A DNA stretch of 64,000 nucleotides from Parvularcula bermudensis HTCC2503 (GTDB lineage: Bacteria; Pseudomonadota; Alphaproteobacteria; Caulobacterales; Parvularculaceae), in contig NC_014414.1 of NCBI RefSeq assembly GCF_000152825.2, positions 868,001 through 932,000 on the forward strand. The letters are read 5' to 3'. Of the stretch, positions 36,510 to 45,120 are shown in pieces. Made by a program: the position numbers and the translations under genes. The notes under the pieces are model-generated. The model did no database searches. It was not told where the DNA came from and saw only the letters and a list, made by a program, of their open reading frames with translations. The number at the start of each line of letters is the position of its first letter. The stretch's first letter is position 1.

Positions 36510-36958
36510 GGGCGCCTCCAAACGCAACAAGGGAGGAAAGGGACGACTAGTCCCGGGTCGGATTAACAAGTAAGACCAAAGATTAAACGAAGGGTGGGCG
36601 TAGAACGTCCCTGGGTAAGAATTCGCTTACCCCTGCGGCGCCGATTTGAATGAAAAGCGCGGTACCCCAAAACGTTACCTTTCGGTGCCCGTTGGGGTAA
36701 ACCTGACCCTGGGGCTCGACCCTGGGGGAGCGCGCCTTTGGCATCAGCGTTGCCAGCGCTGTCGCCGCCCCTCCCTGTTGAGAATGTTCTCGTCGACATC
36801 ATATCTAGGGTATCGCGGCGGATGACAGTAAACCCACGATGTCGAAACAAGAATGGCTTGAGGCCCGGGTAAAATTATTGCCTGTGTTTCCACCGCCAGC
36901 CTGAATAAATAAGGCGATTGGGGTGCCAATTGTGGACCGTATATAAGGATAGGCGCAA
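36510..36958. other. Intergenic region with an inverted repeat
   Basis: About 450 bp between the divergent hydrolase and NifU-like genes. An exact inverted repeat, TACCCCAA (36663-36670) and TTGGGGTA (36692-36699), flanks 21 bp. A direct repeat GACCCTGGGG follows (about 36704 and 36718). The part before 36958 is AT-rich (TATATAAGG), suitable for the nifU promoter. No gene is supported. Confidence 0.5.
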
Positions 36959-37537
36959 ATGTTTATTGATACTTATGACACACCCAACCCCCACTCTTTA
37001 AAGGTTGTGCTGGGACAGGCTGTTTTAGGGGGAGGGTCGATGGGGATGGACTTTCCCACCCTTGAATCGGCGAAAGTCTCGCCCCTCGCCTCGGCCTTGT
37101 TCGATATTGACGGGGTCGTCGAGGTTTATCTGGGGGCGGATTTTTTGACTGTGACCAAGGACCCCAGTGTGGAATGGCAGCATCTCAAACCCGCCGTCCT
37201 GGGCACGGTCGCCGACTATCTTGCCGCGGGAATCCCTGTCGTGGATCAGGGCGCCGCTGCGGATAGCGCCGATACGCCCGACGATTACGAGGGCGAGACC
37301 AAGGAAATCGTTGAGCAAATTATCGACCTGATCGAAACGCGGGTGCGCCCGGCGGTTGCGCAGGATGGCGGGGATATCGTCTTTCACCGCTTCGTCCCCG
37401 GCGATGGGATCGTCTTTTTGAGTATGCGCGGCGCCTGTTCGGGCTGTCCCTCCTCGACCATGACGCTCAAGAGCGGAATTGAAAATTTGCTCAAACACTA
37501 CGTACCAGAGGTGACCGCCGTCGAAGCCGTGGGGTAA
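36959..37537 (+). CDS. NifU-family Fe-S cluster scaffold/carrier
   Basis: 192-residue protein with an N-terminal scaffold domain (MFIDTYDTPNPHSLKV, FPTLESAKVSPLASALF) and a C-terminal NifU domain starting near residue 115 (RVRPAVAQDGGDIV). The cluster ligands are Cys160 and Cys163 in RGACSGCPSS. This is the Nfu1/NfuA-like type used to carry [4Fe-4S] clusters to target enzymes. It precedes tsaB and rimI, an order common in alphaproteobacteria. Start ATG 36959 follows AAGGATAGG. Confidence 0.93.
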   Translation: MFIDTYDTPNPHSLKVVLGQAVLGGGSMGMDFPTLESAKVSPLASALFDIDGVVEVYLGADFLTVTKDPSVEWQHLKPAVLGTVADYLAAGIPVVDQGAAADSADTPDDYEGETKEIVEQIIDLIETRVRPAVAQDGGDIVFHRFVPGDGIVFLSMRGACSGCPSSTMTLKSGIENLLKHYVPEVTAVEAVG

Positions 37538-37567
37538 AGACGGGCTATGTGAACGGGAGTTGCCCTT

Positions 37568-38203
37568 ATCGCCGTCCTTGCCCTCGATACCTGTTTGCCG
37601 ACCCTCAGTGTGGCGCTGGCGACCCAAGCGTCCTGCGCCGTCTTTCAGGAAAGGATCGGGACCGGTCATGCCGAGCGATTGGCGCCTGTCGTACGTGACA
37701 TGCTGGCGGCGAACGGCGTCGCGGTCGGCGACCTGACCGATCTGATCGTCACGGTGGGACCGGGAAGTTTTATGGGGGTACGTGTGGGGATTAGCTTTGC
37801 CGGCGGGCTGCTCGCCGCCGGGGGGATCACGTCGCGCCCCGTCACCCTGCCCCGTGCCTTAAGGGCCAGTGCGCCGTCCCAGCAGCAGGGCGTCTGTTTG
37901 ATTGATATTCGTCGCGGCCAAGTCAGCGCCACTGTCTTTGAGGGAGAGGCGATCGGCGCGGCCGAGCTGATCGATCTTGAAACCGCGCGGCAGCGTTGGC
38001 CCAATCCCGATACGGCGGGGGTGATCGGGGATGGGCAGAGGGCGATATGGCCCGATCGGCCGCCGACGGGGCCGCTCGTGCCGGATATTGCCCAGCTCGC
38101 GAGGACGCCGGGCAAATGGGCCCCAGGGCCGTTCGTCCCCGTTTATAGCCGCCCCCCTGATGCCCGGCCGCCGGCGCCCCTTGTCCCCATAGGGGCCCAA
38201 TGA
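37568..38203 (+). CDS. tsaB: tRNA threonylcarbamoyladenosine biosynthesis protein TsaB
   Basis: About 211-residue TsaB, partner of TsaD in making t6A on tRNAs that read ANN codons. The ASKHA-type N-terminal motif LALDTCLPTLSVAL and the switch region GPGSFMGVRVGISFAGGL are clear. No ATG, GTG or TTG lies upstream of LALDT in this frame: an in-frame ATG at 37547 is followed at once by TGA. The best-placed initiator is ATC at 37568, 8 bases after GGGAG; TTG 37595 would remove LALDT. Either an unusual start or a sequence error is present. Overlaps rimI by ATGA. Confidence 0.85.
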   Translation: MAVLALDTCLPTLSVALATQASCAVFQERIGTGHAERLAPVVRDMLAANGVAVGDLTDLIVTVGPGSFMGVRVGISFAGGLLAAGGITSRPVTLPRALRASAPSQQQGVCLIDIRRGQVSATVFEGEAIGAAELIDLETARQRWPNPDTAGVIGDGQRAIWPDRPPTGPLVPDIAQLARTPGKWAPGPFVPVYSRPPDARPPAPLVPIGAQ

Positions 38204-38658
38204 GCGTGCGCCGCGCCCGCGCGGAGGAGGCGGCTCGCCTTGGGGCTCTCCACAGCGATATCTTTGCGACCAGTGCCTGGGGGGAATCCTTCTGGTCACA
38301 GACGATTGATCATGCCGACCATATCGTGGCCGTTTTCTGCGATGCTGACGACGTTCCGGTCGGCTTGGGCGCCACGCGTCATATTGGGGAGGAGGCGGAA
38401 ATCCTGACCTTCGGCGTGGCGGAGAGCCATCGCCGGCATGGTGGCGGTCGAGCGCTCTTGCACTATCTTGTCGCTGAGACGGAAAAGGCGGGAGTATGCC
38501 GCATCTTCCTTGAGGTGGCTGAGGAGAACCACGCTGCGCTCAAGCTCTACACCGGCGCCGCCTTCCATGAGGTAGGACGGCGGCATGGCTATTATTCGGA
38601 TGGGCGACATGCCCGAATACTCCAGCGTCGCACCGATCTTGCGGCGGTTCGGCACTAG
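38200..38658 (+). CDS. rimI: GNAT acetyltransferase, RimI-like
   Basis: 152-residue GNAT-fold acetyltransferase that, from its position, corresponds to RimI, the N-terminal alanine acetyltransferase of ribosomal protein S18. The acetyl-CoA loop lies in HRRHGGGRALLHYL, followed by IFLEVAEENHAALKLYTGAAF, the classic RimI signature; the C-terminal RHGYY is also typical. It overlaps tsaB by 4 bp. Fur follows 16 bp later, making a tsaB-rimI-fur cluster. Confidence 0.9.
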   Translation: MSVRRARAEEAARLGALHSDIFATSAWGESFWSQTIDHADHIVAVFCDADDVPVGLGATRHIGEEAEILTFGVAESHRRHGGGRALLHYLVAETEKAGVCRIFLEVAEENHAALKLYTGAAFHEVGRRHGYYSDGRHARILQRRTDLAAVRH

Positions 38659-38674
38659 CGCTTAGGACATATCC

Positions 38675-39103
38675 ATGGATCGCTTGGAAAATCTTTGTAT
38701 CGAAAAAGGTCTTCGGATGACCGACCAAAGACGGGTCATCACCCGCGTGATTTCCTCCGCGGAGGATCATCCGGATGTCGAAGAAATTCACCGGCGGGCA
38801 ACTGAGATCGACGACCGCATTTCGATTGCGACCGTCTACCGGACTCTTCGTCTGCTCGAAGATTATGATGTCGTGCAGAGCCATGACTTCCAGGACGGGC
38901 GGGCGCGATACGAAGAAGTGACCGGAGAGCACCACGACCATCTCATCGATATCCGCACCCGCGAGGTCATCGAGTTCGTGAATGAGGAGATCGAGGCCCT
39001 GCAGGAAAAGATCGCAAGGCAACTCGGCTATCGATTGATCGATCACCGGCTGGAGCTTTATGCCGTGCCCTTGGACGAAAGCGATACTGACACGACGGGC
39101 TAG
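38675..39103 (+). CDS. fur: Fur family metal-responsive repressor
   Basis: 142-residue Fur-type regulator. The winged helix covers residues about 10-80 (RMTDQRRVITRVI, ISIATVYRTLRLL). The metal-binding region has GEHHDHLIDIRTREVIEF. The usual C-terminal cysteine pairs for structural zinc are missing, as in many alphaproteobacterial Fur/Mur proteins. It may therefore sense iron or manganese; the sequence does not decide. Placed downstream of rimI, as commonly seen. Confidence 0.93.
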   Translation: MDRLENLCIEKGLRMTDQRRVITRVISSAEDHPDVEEIHRRATEIDDRISIATVYRTLRLLEDYDVVQSHDFQDGRARYEEVTGEHHDHLIDIRTREVIEFVNEEIEALQEKIARQLGYRLIDHRLELYAVPLDESDTDTTG

Positions 39104-39143
39104 CCACGAGGTCTGTTCGGCGCGTCAGGGCTGAGGAAGGGCG

Positions 39144-39776
39144 ATGTTGAACTTTGCCGCATTGAGGGCCGCCGAGACCCGGCATGACCCGTTCACCTAT
39201 ATCGTTGCTGAGGGGACGTTGAGCCGGGAGGAGGCTGCGGCGATCCGGGCGGACTATCCGGCCATTGAGAAGACCGGCTATCTTCCTCTTTCCAAACTTG
39301 AGGCGCGGGGGCGTTTTGCCGATCTGATCGCCGATCTCCAGTCGGCGGCGCTGGCTGACACGCTCTCCGAAAAGCTCGGGCTTGAGCTTCGCGATAAGCC
39401 CCGGATGATCACCGTGCGGCGCCTCTCCAAGGCCGGGGACGGGCGCATCCATAATGATAGCGTATCGAAGATCTGTACCATGCTCGTCTATCTCAACGAC
39501 GATTGGGATGCCGAGGAGGGCGGCGCCATCCGGGCGCTGAATGGTGCCGACGATATGGAGGATTTCGCCGAAGAAGTGGCGCCGCTGGCCGGGAATGTCT
39601 TCGCCTTTGCGCGGTCGGACACCAGTTGGCACGGTCATCCCCCTTATGAGGGGGAGAGGTATGTGGTGCAGACCACGTTCCTCACCAGCCAAGAGGAGTT
39701 GGACCGCAAGGAAAACCGCGGCGGTCTGCAATATTTTCTGAAGAAGCTCAATCCGTTCGAAGGGAAGCGCGGCTGA
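39144..39776 (+). CDS. 2-oxoglutarate/Fe(II)-dependent oxygenase
   Basis: 210-residue member of the 2OG-Fe(II) oxygenase superfamily. The iron triad is visible as HND in GRIHNDSVSK and the distal His in TSWHGHPPY, with a nearby Arg (GERYVVQTTF) for binding 2-oxoglutarate. The core strand LVYLNDDW is typical of prolyl hydroxylase-like enzymes. No substrate can be deduced; small-molecule or protein hydroxylation are both possible. It follows fur by 40 bp, and iron-linked regulation is a guess. Confidence 0.82.
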   Translation: MLNFAALRAAETRHDPFTYIVAEGTLSREEAAAIRADYPAIEKTGYLPLSKLEARGRFADLIADLQSAALADTLSEKLGLELRDKPRMITVRRLSKAGDGRIHNDSVSKICTMLVYLNDDWDAEEGGAIRALNGADDMEDFAEEVAPLAGNVFAFARSDTSWHGHPPYEGERYVVQTTFLTSQEELDRKENRGGLQYFLKKLNPFEGKRG

Positions 39777-39830
39777 TGAGGCCGTTGACGCTGGCCGGAG
39801 GTCGGCTTGAAGGACGCGGAGCTTAAGCCC

Positions 39831-40676
39831 TCACGCCTCGCATAAAGCGTGATAGAGGTCAGGGCGCCGGTCGCGGAAAAAGCCCCAGGCCGCGCGTTCC
39901 TCGGCCAGGGCATCGAGATCGAAGCTGGCGCTGATGACGCCTTCCTCTTCCCGGCCAAGCTCGGCCACGATGTCCCCTGACTGATCGCAGATAAAACTCG
40001 TCCCATAAAAGCGCTGCCCCTCCTCGTCGCCTATCCGATTGACGGCGACCACGGGCATGGCATTCGCCACGGCATGGCCTTGCATGGCCCGGCGCCACCT
40101 CATGGCCGTGTCGAGGGTTGGGTCCTGGGGCTCCGCCCCTATGGCCGTCGGGTAAAGCAAGAATTCCGCGCCCTGAAGGGCCATGGCGCGCGCCGCCTCC
40201 GGGAACCACTGATCCCAACAAATCCCCACACCGAAGGAAGCGTCTTCCACCGCCCATGTCCGAAATCCGGTGTTCCCAGGACGGAAATAATATTTCTCCT
40301 GATAGCCTGGGCCGTCGGGAATGTGGCTTTTTCGATAATGGCCCTTTTGTTGCCCATCGGGGCCGATCACGACGACCGTGTTATAGTGATGTGGCCCTTC
40401 CCTCTCAAACAGGGAAAGCGGCAGGGTCACATTCAACGCCTTCGCCAGCGGGGCGAGACGCGCGAGGACAGGATGCGCCGTCAGGGGATGGGCCGTCCGA
40501 AAATGCGGCTCCTCCTGGGTCTTGCAGAAATAAGGTCCGGCAAAGAGTTCCGGCAGCAGAATGAGGCGAGCGCCGCTTTCGGCGGCTCTCCTTATCCAGG
40601 CTTCGGCCGCGCCGAGCGGATCGGCGGCCAGACCGGGGGCATACTGAACGGCGGCAAGGGTGAAGCGGCGGGTCAT
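39831..40676 (-). CDS. aguB: N-carbamoylputrescine amidase
   Basis: 281-residue carbon-nitrogen hydrolase that turns N-carbamoylputrescine into putrescine, CO2 and ammonia. The catalytic triad is Glu in LILLPELFAGPYF, Lys in YRKSHIPDGPGY and Cys in GVGICWDQWFPE. The GPGYQEKYYF segment following the lysine is characteristic of the AguB branch. It lies 7 bp downstream of aguA, so the two form a two-gene agmatine pathway. Confidence 0.95.
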   Translation of the reverse strand: MTRRFTLAAVQYAPGLAADPLGAAEAWIRRAAESGARLILLPELFAGPYFCKTQEEPHFRTAHPLTAHPVLARLAPLAKALNVTLPLSLFEREGPHHYNTVVVIGPDGQQKGHYRKSHIPDGPGYQEKYYFRPGNTGFRTWAVEDASFGVGICWDQWFPEAARAMALQGAEFLLYPTAIGAEPQDPTLDTAMRWRRAMQGHAVANAMPVVAVNRIGDEEGQRFYGTSFICDQSGDIVAELGREEEGVISASFDLDALAEERAAWGFFRDRRPDLYHALCEA

Positions 40677-40683
40677 ATCTGTC

Positions 40684-41679
40684 CTAGGTGTCTTTGGAGG
40701 CGGGAATGGGGCAGGTCATGCAGTGAAAACTTCCCCCCCCATGAAGCAGGAAGGAGGAGGGCAGCACCACAACGCGGCGATCGGGAAACACCGCCTCAAG
40801 GCCCTCTCGTGCCGCGGATTGAGAGGGCGTGCCAAATCCGGGCATGACGACAATCCCATTGGTGATGACGAAATTGAGATGGCTGGCCGGCAGCGGGCCC
40901 CCATCGGGACCGAGGACCCGCCCCGGCGCCGGAATCGTCGACAGATCGACCCCAATCGCCTCACAGCGCGTCTTGATCTGTTGAAGGCGTTCGGCCTGCG
41001 GATCATCAGTGCCGAATGGGTCCTGGCACAGGATATGACCGGGACCGACATAACGGGCAGCATTGTCGATGTGCCCGTCGGTATGGTCGTGGGCGAGACC
41101 CTGGGGAAGCCAGTGAATGCGCGCAACACCCAAGCGCTCGCGAAGGCGCTTCTCGATATCGATTTGGCCGAGGGAGGGATTGCGATTGGGATTGAGAAGG
41201 CACTCCCGCGTGGTCAGGAGATCGCCCAGCCCGTCCCCTTCGATTGACCCCCCTTCGAGGACAAAGGCATCGCGTGTCTGGGGGATGAGTTCGGCCTCGG
41301 CAATGGCGACCGCCGTTTCCTTGTCCCCCGGCATCTCAAACTTGCCGCCCCAGCCGTTGAAGGCAAAGGTTCGCGCGACCCGTCGGCCGTCCTCGTAAAC
41401 CACGATGGGGCCGGTATCGCGTAGCCAGATATCGCCGGTGGGGACCTGGACGAGATCGGCGAGCTTATCGAGGCCATGGGCCTCGGCCGCGGTCGCGGCG
41501 GCATCGCTGCCGATCGCGATTCGTACCGGCACATGGGGGGACACGGTCTCGACAAAGCCGGCGATCTCCGCCCGCGCCTTGTCGAGGGCACCTCCCCATT
41601 CCTCGGGCAGATGCGGCCAGCCGACCCACAGCGCGGCATGGGGGGCCCATTCGGGGGGTAATGTCAGATCCTCGGCCAT
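40684..41679 (-). CDS. aguA: Agmatine deiminase
   Basis: 331-residue peptidylarginine-deiminase fold enzyme that converts agmatine to N-carbamoylputrescine. The start PPEWAPHAALWVGWP, WLRDTGPIVV, the NGWGGKFE loop, GLAHDHTDGHIDN and the catalytic Cys in GGSFHCMTCPIP are all family features. The open frame extends upstream to 41790, but ATG 41679 gives the normal start with AAAGGA 7 bases before it. No arginine decarboxylase is visible, so agmatine may be imported or made elsewhere. Operon with aguB. Confidence 0.95.
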   Translation of the reverse strand: MAEDLTLPPEWAPHAALWVGWPHLPEEWGGALDKARAEIAGFVETVSPHVPVRIAIGSDAAATAAEAHGLDKLADLVQVPTGDIWLRDTGPIVVYEDGRRVARTFAFNGWGGKFEMPGDKETAVAIAEAELIPQTRDAFVLEGGSIEGDGLGDLLTTRECLLNPNRNPSLGQIDIEKRLRERLGVARIHWLPQGLAHDHTDGHIDNAARYVGPGHILCQDPFGTDDPQAERLQQIKTRCEAIGVDLSTIPAPGRVLGPDGGPLPASHLNFVITNGIVVMPGFGTPSQSAAREGLEAVFPDRRVVVLPSSFLLHGGGSFHCMTCPIPASKDT

Positions 41680-41776
41680 GCTCGTCCTTTGATAATGCTC
41701 CCCCCCAAATGGCGGTGCCGCAGGGCAACGGCAACGCCGCCCACGCGGCTCTTTCTCCCGGTCCCGCGCCTTGTGC

Positions 41777-43165
41777 TTAGCGGTCGGCAAAGGCGAAGGG
41801 CGCCACGAGCCGTCGGTAATCGTCCGGCAGCAGGGAGCGGCCGATTGGCGGTTCTGCGCGGGCGGCGCACCCAGCCCGTTGGCAGAGGCGGCAGGTCACA
41901 CCGATCGGGGTTGCCGGTAGGGCGGAGAGGTCCTTTTCTGAAGCATAGACCAAGCGTCCTGCGTCTTCGATGGGGCAACAGAGGGCCACAGCTCGCGTCA
42001 CCTTTGTCGCGCCATAGGCGCCGCCGCCGGCGGTGACCGTTCGCGCGATGGAGAAGAAGCGCTCTCCTTCGGGCAATTCCAGCACCTCCGTTCGGACTTC
42101 TCGCGGGGTACGGAAACTGTCGTGCAGCGACCATAGGGGGCAGGAGCCGGCGTGGCGGGCAAAGGGAAAGCCGCCGCCATCGAGGCGTTTTGAGACGTTC
42201 CCCGCCTTGTCCACGCGGATGAAGAAAAACGGCACCCCCTCGGCACCGGGTTTGCGCAGGGTGGTCAGCCGGTGCGCGGCCTGTTCGAAGCTGACCCCGA
42301 AATGACGCGCCAGCGCCTCGACATCGTATCCCGACTTCTCGGCATGCCTGAACATCTCCGTATAGGGCATGAGGATCGCCGCAGCGCCATAATTGGCAAG
42401 GGCGCGACGCGCTAATCGCCTGGCGGCTTCGGCTCTCATCTGGCCCTCGTCCAGCGCGGCCTCGATGGGCGCATCGAGGTCTCGATAAGCAAGGGTGAGG
42501 GCGACCTGAAAGCTGCGTGTGGCCACATCCAGGGTATCTGACAGGGCAAGCTCACCGCGATGGGGGTCGAGGCGTCGTAACGCTTGCCCCATCACATCGC
42601 CGGGGAGGCTGCGCACTTTGATCCCATAGGCACTCGCCAAATATCCGGCGAGCCCGCCTGCCTCACTTGCCGCCCGGGCCAGGCGCTCCGCCCGCTCATC
42701 CAGAACGGGGAAGTAATTGCGTCGCGCGGAGAGAAAGGCGCGCGCATCGTCAACGGGATTCTCGCTCCCCTCGGCCTTGCGGTCGGCCAGTGCCAATTGC
42801 CCTTCGCGATAAGCGGTGAAAAGCCGCAGCATCGCTTCGGCCATGGCGGGGTTCCCGGCGGCCAGGTCGGCCTGATCCCCTGGCGTGACATCGAGATCGG
42901 CGAGCAGAGGGTCGCGAAAGGCATCGTGCAGGCGGGCGGTCATTTCTTCGCCGCCATCACCGGCAAAGGTTTTGAGATCCACATCGAAGGTTTCCGCAAG
43001 CCGCAACAGGAGATCCGCCGTCAACGGCCGTTGGTTCCGTTCGATCAAGGCCACATAGGAGGCCGAAATCCCCAGATCTTCCGCCATCTCCGACTGTGTT
43101 CGCCCAAGGTCACGACGCAGACGGCGGAGCCGTGGGCCGATGAATCGGGATTTGGATCTGGCCAT
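41777..43165 (-). CDS. XRE regulator of the ScfR/RamB short-chain fatty acyl family
   Basis: 462-residue regulator with an N-terminal helix-turn-helix (residues about 8-65: TQSEMAEDLGISASYVALIE), an ImmA/IrrE-like middle segment and a C-terminal short-chain-fatty-acyl regulator domain (FFFIRVDKAGNVSKRL, FPFARHAGSCPLW, CRLCQRAGCAARAEP). Relatives include RamB, which controls glyoxylate-cycle genes in Corynebacterium. It is divergent from isocitrate lyase, and candidate operators lie between them. The DNA-binding specificity and ligand, probably an acyl-CoA, are inferred. Confidence 0.9.
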   Translation of the reverse strand: MARSKSRFIGPRLRRLRRDLGRTQSEMAEDLGISASYVALIERNQRPLTADLLLRLAETFDVDLKTFAGDGGEEMTARLHDAFRDPLLADLDVTPGDQADLAAGNPAMAEAMLRLFTAYREGQLALADRKAEGSENPVDDARAFLSARRNYFPVLDERAERLARAASEAGGLAGYLASAYGIKVRSLPGDVMGQALRRLDPHRGELALSDTLDVATRSFQVALTLAYRDLDAPIEAALDEGQMRAEAARRLARRALANYGAAAILMPYTEMFRHAEKSGYDVEALARHFGVSFEQAAHRLTTLRKPGAEGVPFFFIRVDKAGNVSKRLDGGGFPFARHAGSCPLWSLHDSFRTPREVRTEVLELPEGERFFSIARTVTAGGGAYGATKVTRAVALCCPIEDAGRLVYASEKDLSALPATPIGVTCRLCQRAGCAARAEPPIGRSLLPDDYRRLVAPFAFADR

Positions 43166-43176
43166 GGTGACCGTGC

Positions 43177-43218
43177 CTTTTGTAAAGTTTTGACAGACTT
43201 ACATCGAAACTTATGTAA
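43177..43218. promoter_or_regulatory. Candidate operators and promoter for aceA/ScfR-type regulator
   Basis: On the minus strand 43177-43191 reads AAAACTTTACAAAAG, close to the RamB site AAAACTTTGCAAA. A second element is the inverted repeat TTACAT-CGAAACTT-ATGTAA (43199-43218). On the plus strand TTGACA at 43190-43195 and TATGTA at 43212-43217 are spaced by 16 bases as -35 and -10. Both operators overlap this promoter, which would drive aceA with a leader of about 150 bases. Confidence 0.55.
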
Positions 43219-43377
43219 ATCCAAACATCGATACCCTTTGCACCTCTGCCGCGGCCCGGGAATATGACAGGGGAGCGCCAGGTTTGGGGAATGTCCCCGT
43301 CCCGATGGCCCTAATGTCCAGGTGAATCTGTTGCCCTATGGGCAAGACGAGCCTGGCCCAGCACGAGGAGAATTTCG

Positions 43378-44979
43378 ATGACAGCTTTTTCCGAAGATGT
43401 CTCTCAGGTGAGTTCGCTGATCAAATCCTACGACGGTACGTGGGATGGTATTTCCGCGGAAAGCGTCGCGCGGATGCGGGCGCAAAACCGGTTCCAAACC
43501 GGCCTCGACATCGCGCGCTATTGCGCGAAGATCATGCGCGAGGATATGGCCGCCTACGATAAAGACCCGGCCAATTACACCCAGTCGCTTGGCTGCTGGC
43601 ACGGTTTTATCGGTCAGCAAAAAATGATTTCGATCAAGAAACATTTTGGGTCGACCAAAGGCCGCTATCTTTATCTCTCCGGGTGGATGGTCGCCGCGCT
43701 TCGGTCCGAATTCGGTCCGCTGCCTGACCAATCCATGCACGAGAAAACCTCTGTGCCCGCCCTGGTGGAAGAGCTTTATACCTTCCTTCGCCAGGCCGAT
43801 GCGCGGGAACTCGGCATGATGTTCCGTGAAATCGACGCGGCGAAGGAGGCTGGCGACGAAGCGAAAGCCAAGGCGATCCAGGAGCAGGTGGACAATTACG
43901 AAACCCACGTTGTGCCGATTATCGCCGATATCGATGCCGGCTTCGGGAATGCCGAAGCGACCTATCTCTTGGCGAAAAAGATGATCGAAGCCGGGGCCTG
44001 CGCGCTGCAGATCGAGAACCAGGTTTCCGATGAAAAGCAGTGTGGCCACCAGGACGGCAAAGTCACCGTTCCGCACGAAGATTTCATCGCGAAGGTGCGG
44101 GCGTGCCGCTATGCCTTCCTGGAGCTGGGCGTTGAGGACGGCATTATCGTCACGCGGACGGACTCCCTCGGGGCCGGCCTCACCAAGCAGATCGCGATCA
44201 GTCACGAACCGGGCGATATCGGCGATCAGTACAACTCCTTCCTGGACTGCGAAGAAGTCAGCGCGGAGGATTGCACGAGTTCGGACGTTCTCATCAAGCG
44301 GGACGGCAAATTGCTGCGTCCGAAGCGTCTTCCGTCCAACCTCTACCAGTTCAAGCCGGGGACAGGCGCGGACCGTTGCGTGATGGACTGCATCTACTCG
44401 CTGCAAAACGGTGCCGACCTTCTATGGATCGAGACCGAAAAGCCGGACGTCGATCAGATCGGGTCGATGGTCGATCGTATCCGCGAAGTCATGCCGAACG
44501 CGAAGCTGGTCTATAACAACTCGCCGTCGTTCAACTGGACGCTGAAATTCCGTCAGCAAGTCTACGATATGTGGGCTGAAGAAGGAAAAGATGTCTCCAG
44601 CTATGATCGTGACCGTCTGATGTCGGTCGATTACGATGACAGCGAGCTGTCGGTGAAGGCCGATGAATTGATCCAGGCGTTCCAACGGGAAGGCGCGGCC
44701 AAGGCGGGGATCTTCCACCACCTCATCACCCTGCCGACCTATCACACGGCGGCGCTGTCCACGGACAATCTCGCCAAGCGGTATTTCGGTGACGAAGCCA
44801 TGCTGGGCTATGTCAAAAACGTTCAGCGCGAAGAAATTCGTCAGTCGATCGCGTGCGTCAAGCACCAGAACATGGCCGGATCGGACATGGGCGACGATCA
44901 CAAAGAGTATTTTGCCGGCGATGCCGCTCTTAAGGCTGGCGGTAAAGACAACACGATGAACCAGTTCAACAACGTTTGA
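43378..44979 (+). CDS. aceA: Isocitrate lyase (long form)
   Basis: 533-residue isocitrate lyase, splitting isocitrate into succinate and glyoxylate so two-carbon compounds can be used for growth. The active-site loop is KQCGHQDGKV with Cys222, preceded by PIIADIDAGFGN. NNSPSFNW and the C-terminal HQNMAGSDMGDDHKEYF are also conserved. The length matches the long alphaproteobacterial/pseudomonad type and not the shorter E. coli enzyme. GAGGAG precedes the ATG. No malate synthase is in the window. Terminator at 45019. Confidence 0.97.
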   Translation: MTAFSEDVSQVSSLIKSYDGTWDGISAESVARMRAQNRFQTGLDIARYCAKIMREDMAAYDKDPANYTQSLGCWHGFIGQQKMISIKKHFGSTKGRYLYLSGWMVAALRSEFGPLPDQSMHEKTSVPALVEELYTFLRQADARELGMMFREIDAAKEAGDEAKAKAIQEQVDNYETHVVPIIADIDAGFGNAEATYLLAKKMIEAGACALQIENQVSDEKQCGHQDGKVTVPHEDFIAKVRACRYAFLELGVEDGIIVTRTDSLGAGLTKQIAISHEPGDIGDQYNSFLDCEEVSAEDCTSSDVLIKRDGKLLRPKRLPSNLYQFKPGTGADRCVMDCIYSLQNGADLLWIETEKPDVDQIGSMVDRIREVMPNAKLVYNNSPSFNWTLKFRQQVYDMWAEEGKDVSSYDRDRLMSVDYDDSELSVKADELIQAFQREGAAKAGIFHHLITLPTYHTAALSTDNLAKRYFGDEAMLGYVKNVQREEIRQSIACVKHQNMAGSDMGDDHKEYFAGDAALKAGGKDNTMNQFNNV

Positions 44980-45018
44980 GCCGGTTCCATCGCGAATGTG
45001 CGCAGGCATCTGCGAGGG

Positions 45019-45046
45019 AAAGGGCGGCCTTTGGGTCGCCTTTTTT
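45019..45046 (+). terminator. Intrinsic terminator of aceA
   Basis: AAAGGGCGGC pairs with GTCGCCTTTT (with two G-U pairs) around a six-base loop, and TTTTTT follows. It lies 40 bp after the aceA stop. Confidence 0.85.
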
Positions 45047-45120
45047 CTTTGGGGGCGTGATCGTTTCGGCGGCTGGCGCGTTTATTGTGGCGTAGAGGTA
45101 ATTGACTGATGAGGTGACCC

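Noticed and set aside
36563-36850. 95-residue minus-strand frame in the hydrolase/NifU intergenic region
   Set aside because: No ribosome binding site and a composition rich in Arg/Gly/Ser typical of chance frames in GC-rich DNA.
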